A DNA stretch of 14,920 bases from an uncultured Desulfovibrio sp. (GTDB lineage Bacteria; Desulfobacterota; Desulfovibrionia; Desulfovibrionales; Desulfovibrionaceae): assembly GCA_900553145.1 (NCBI GenBank), contig USCL01000067.1, positions 1-14,920 of the forward strand, in the 5' to 3' direction. Below the pieces are notes generated by a model that was not told the DNA's origin, made no database searches, and was given only the letters and a program-made list of their open reading frames with translations. Positions 12,225 through 14,920 of the stretch are shown one piece after another; the first letter of the stretch is position 1; each line of letters opens with the position of its first letter. The position numbers and the translations under genes were made by a program.

Positions 12225-14849
12225 ATGAGCATCAAGCAGCGATTCGAACAGGAGCCGATCTATCTTATGGACGGATCGGCCTTCGTATACCGGGGGTTCT
12301 ACGCCAACCAGAGCATGCAGCGTTCGGACGGGTTCCCGACGAGCGCGCTGTTCATCGTGGCCCGCATCCTCATGCGCATCCTCCGCGAGGAGCAGCCCAA
12401 GCATTTCGCCTTCGTGCTCGACGGGCACGGCCCCAACTTCCGGCACGAGCTGTTCCCGCTGTATAAGGCGCAGCGCAGCGCCACCCCGGAAGACCTCATC
12501 CGCCAGATCGATCCCATCCATCGGCTGATCAGGGCGCTCGGCCTGCACCTTGAAGTGTCCGACAGCTGCGAGGCCGACGACTGCCTCGCCTCGCTGGCCC
12601 GGCGTTACCGCGAAGAGCGCCCAGTGATCCTCGTGGCCACCGACAAAGACCTCAAGCAGTGCCTGCACGACAACGTCATGATGTGGGACCCGGCCAGCAG
12701 GGACGAAAAAATCGTCACCCTCAAAAGCTTTGAGGAGGAAACGGGCCTCACGCCCACGCAATGGCCCGACGTGCAGGCGATCATCGGGGACTCCAGCGAC
12801 AACATCCCCGGCGTCCGGGGCATCGGCCCGAAGACGGCGGAAAAACTGTTCCACGAGTACGCCTCGCTGGAGGACATCAGGGACGGCTTCGCCGCCATGA
12901 AGCCCGCCCTGCAAAAAAAATTCGACGGCCAGCTTGAGGCCATGTTCCTCTACCGCCAGCTCACCACGCTGGACACCAACCGCTGCGCCTCCCTCACGCT
13001 CGACGCCATGCGCGTGCGCCCGGTGAACCGGCAGGAGGCCGCCACCCTGCTCCGCGAATTTGAACTGAGTTCCCTTGAGCGCGAGCTTGCCACACTCATC
13101 CGCGACGGCCGCGTCGCCGTGGAGCAGGATACGCCGGAAGTGGCGGATTTCGGCAAAAACGGCTCCATGCGCCAGCTTTCCCTGCTCGACACGCCCAAGG
13201 CCGAGCCGCGCCAGCGCCTCCGCGACGCGTCCGATCCCTTCTTCGACGCGCTGGAAGGCCACCCTGTGGCGGTGCTCGGCGGGCACGGCGAATTGGCCGT
13301 CGCCGTCGGGGACAAGGAAATCGTCTACACCGGCCTGACGCCCAAGCTCGTCGACCGCCTGCTCAAGGCGAAGTTCGTGATCGCGCCGGACGTCAAGGCG
13401 CTGCTGCACACCCATGCGGACTGGCGGCGCATCCCGCCGGAAAAATGGTTCGATCTCGGGCTCGCCAGCTACCTGCTGGAGCCGGAGGACCGCGACTACG
13501 GCTGGCCCAAGCTGTCGGCCCGCTGGGGCACGGCGCTCGGGCTTTCGGCGGCCAACCCCGGCCTCCTCGCCCTCGCCATGACCGATCTGCTCCTCAAGCG
13601 CCTGTCCGGCGCGCACCTCGTCGAACTCATGAAGACGCTGGAATTGCCGCTCATCCCGGTACTCGCGGACATGGAAAGCGCGGGCGTCAAGCTCGACGCG
13701 GAAGCGCTCGCCGTCTTCCTCCAAGAAGTCCAAAAGGATCTGGATCGCATCACGGAGGACATCTACCGCGAGGCGCAGGGGCCGTTCAACATCCGTTCCG
13801 CGCAGCAGCTCGGGGACGTGCTGTTCAACCGCCTAAAACTTCCCACCTCCGGCAAGACGCGCGGCGGGCAGGCTTCCACGTCGCAGGACGTGCTGGAAAA
13901 GCTCTCCGGCCATCACCCGGTGGTGGACGCGCTCCTCGAGTTCCGCAAGCTGGAAAAGCTGCGCTCGACCTATCTGGAACCGCTGCCCCGGCTCATGGGC
14001 GGCGACGGGCGCATCCGGACCACTTTCAACCAGCTTGCCACCGCCACGGGCCGCCTGTCGTCCAGCAATCCGAATCTTCAGAACATCCCGGTACGCGGGG
14101 TCTTCGGGCGCCGGATGCGCGCCTGCTTCACCGCGCCCGAGGGCAAGAAGCTCATCTCGGCGGACTATTCGCAGATCGAGCTGCGGGTGCTGGCGCACCT
14201 TTCCCGCGACGAAACGCTGCTGTCGGCCTTCCGCGAAGGCGCGGACATCCACGCCCGCACGGCCAGCCTCCTGTTCGACGCCCCGCCGTCCGAGATCACC
14301 CCGGATCAGCGCCGCAACGCCAAGACGATCAACTTCGGGCTGATCTACGGCATGGGCCCGCAGAAGCTGGCGCAGGAGCTCAAGATTCCGCTGTCCGAGG
14401 CCAAGGCCTTCATGACGCGCTATTTCGAGCGCCTGGAGGGCTTGAAGCATTTTTACGAGAATGTTGAGGAAATGGCCCGCGAGCAGGGCTATGTCACCAC
14501 CCTCGCCGGACGCCGCCGCCCCCTGCCGGACATTCAGGCCGAAAACCAGCAGGCCCGTTCGCTCGCCCGGCGGCAGGCCATCAACACGCTCATTCAGGGG
14601 AGCGCGGCGGACATCATCAAGCTCGCCATGCTTGCCGTGCACGGCGATGAAACGTTGCGCGCGCTGGACGCCAAGCTGCTGCTCCAAGTGCATGACGAAC
14701 TGCTGCTCGAAGTCCCCGAGGCCGCCGCGCAGCAGGCCGGTGCGCGCGTCGCCGAGCTCATGGCCGGAGTCCGCCCCGGCGGGATCGTCCTCGACGTGCC
14801 CCTCAAGGCCGACTGGGGCGCCGCCGAAAACTGGGGCGATGCGCATTAG
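12225..14849 (+). CDS. polA: DNA polymerase I, complete, proofreading domain apparently inactive
   Basis: This gene encodes 874 residues from an ATG with GGAG 5 nt upstream. Residues 1-295 are the 5'-3' exonuclease/flap domain (MDGSAFVYRGFYA, CEADDCLASLA, VATDKDLKQCL, GDSSDNIPGVRGIGPKTA). Residues about 335-465 occupy the place of the 3'-5' exonuclease but lack its metal-binding residues: the DxE of motif I is absent (HPVAVLGG) and motif III reads FDLGLASYLLEP without the catalytic Tyr-x3-Asp, so proofreading is probably lost, as in Taq and Bacillus enzymes. The polymerase domain is intact: motif A D647 and E652 in DYSQIELR; the O-helix R696-K700-F704-Y708 in RRNAKTINFGLIYG; motif C D824 in QVHDELLLE. 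F704 rather than Tyr predicts discrimination against dideoxynucleotides. Its roles are Okazaki-fragment maturation and repair synthesis in the cytoplasm. It appears monocistronic, bounded by hairpins on both sides. Confidence 0.98.
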   Translation: MSIKQRFEQEPIYLMDGSAFVYRGFYANQSMQRSDGFPTSALFIVARILMRILREEQPKHFAFVLDGHGPNFRHELFPLYKAQRSATPEDLIRQIDPIHRLIRALGLHLEVSDSCEADDCLASLARRYREERPVILVATDKDLKQCLHDNVMMWDPASRDEKIVTLKSFEEETGLTPTQWPDVQAIIGDSSDNIPGVRGIGPKTAEKLFHEYASLEDIRDGFAAMKPALQKKFDGQLEAMFLYRQLTTLDTNRCASLTLDAMRVRPVNRQEAATLLREFELSSLERELATLIRDGRVAVEQDTPEVADFGKNGSMRQLSLLDTPKAEPRQRLRDASDPFFDALEGHPVAVLGGHGELAVAVGDKEIVYTGLTPKLVDRLLKAKFVIAPDVKALLHTHADWRRIPPEKWFDLGLASYLLEPEDRDYGWPKLSARWGTALGLSAANPGLLALAMTDLLLKRLSGAHLVELMKTLELPLIPVLADMESAGVKLDAEALAVFLQEVQKDLDRITEDIYREAQGPFNIRSAQQLGDVLFNRLKLPTSGKTRGGQASTSQDVLEKLSGHHPVVDALLEFRKLEKLRSTYLEPLPRLMGGDGRIRTTFNQLATATGRLSSSNPNLQNIPVRGVFGRRMRACFTAPEGKKLISADYSQIELRVLAHLSRDETLLSAFREGADIHARTASLLFDAPPSEITPDQRRNAKTINFGLIYGMGPQKLAQELKIPLSEAKAFMTRYFERLEGLKHFYENVEEMAREQGYVTTLAGRRRPLPDIQAENQQARSLARRQAINTLIQGSAADIIKLAMLAVHGDETLRALDAKLLLQVHDELLLEVPEAAAQQAGARVAELMAGVRPGGIVLDVPLKADWGAAENWGDAH

Positions 14850-14875
14850 TTGATAAAGAAAGAGGAAAATGTGGG

Positions 14876-14920
14876 GAGGGGGAGGAGAACCCTTCTGAAG
14901 AAGGGCTTCTCCTCCCCCTC
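14876..14920 (+). repeat. Long G-rich hairpin after polA (terminator or dispersed repeat)
   Basis: GAGGGGGAGGAGAA (14876-14889) pairs perfectly with TTCTCCTCCCCCTC (14907-14920), and the inner arms CCCTTCT/AGAAGGG add 7 bp, with C14906 bulged. It starts 27 nt past the polA stop. The window ends on the last base of the stem, so a following T-run cannot be judged. It has the same layout as the element at 11978-12015: a G-rich purine outer arm, a short pyrimidine inner arm and a tiny loop. Confidence 0.7.

Noticed and set aside
11955..13733. 592-codon minus-strand frame opposite polA
   Set aside because: Antisense shadow of polA with no family motif. It begins inside polA and ends in the hairpin region.

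Overview
The window reads as GC-rich chromosomal DNA from a sulfate-reducer-type deltaproteobacterium (Desulfovibrionaceae; closest genus not determinable by eye). The basis is the gene content: an Hcp of the Desulfovibrio class with a Crp/Fnr regulator close by, a CBS-CBS-ACT protein, a RicT/PSP1 protein, a TtuA/TtcA-type PP-loop protein, and a PolA with a decayed proofreading domain. It is mostly core or housekeeping sequence, and I see no prophage, transposase or complete defence system.

Layout. Positions 1-896 (minus) hold a RicT-family PSP1 protein that runs off the left edge. Positions 1065-2763 (plus) hold an HD-domain protein, an HxlR-type regulator whose reading frame breaks at an A6C run, and an isochorismatase-fold cysteine hydrolase. 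A strong bidirectional terminator (2995-3030) separates these from a convergent CBS-CBS-ACT gene (minus). A polytopic gate-domain membrane protein (plus, 3882-4850) is followed by an isolated elongator-type tRNA-Met(CAT), which has its own promoter, a UUCG leader hairpin and two downstream hairpins.

From 10806 down to 5252 everything is on the minus strand: hcp, a run of about seven degenerate repeats at about 60-bp spacing that looks like a decayed type I-E CRISPR array, a Crp/Fnr regulator, a soluble PAS-PAS hybrid histidine kinase and a small lipoprotein. The last three are closely spaced and probably one operon. A CRP-type operator (GTGA-N6-TCAC) lies upstream of hcp, and the regulator has the matching R-E-x3-R recognition helix but lacks the cAMP-binding arginine. 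The simplest reading is an HcpR-like nitrosative or redox stress circuit controlling hcp.

Divergent from hcp is a PP-loop tRNA-thiolation-type protein with a good promoter and an 18-bp near-palindrome around its predicted transcription start. The window ends with complete polA. Both the PP-loop gene and polA are followed by long G-rich hairpins of the same architecture, likely members of a dispersed intergenic repeat/terminator family.

The points most worth checking are the frameshift in the HxlR gene, the decayed CRISPR-like array between hcp and its probable regulator, and the regulatory palindromes. I found no convincing evidence of an entirely new system.
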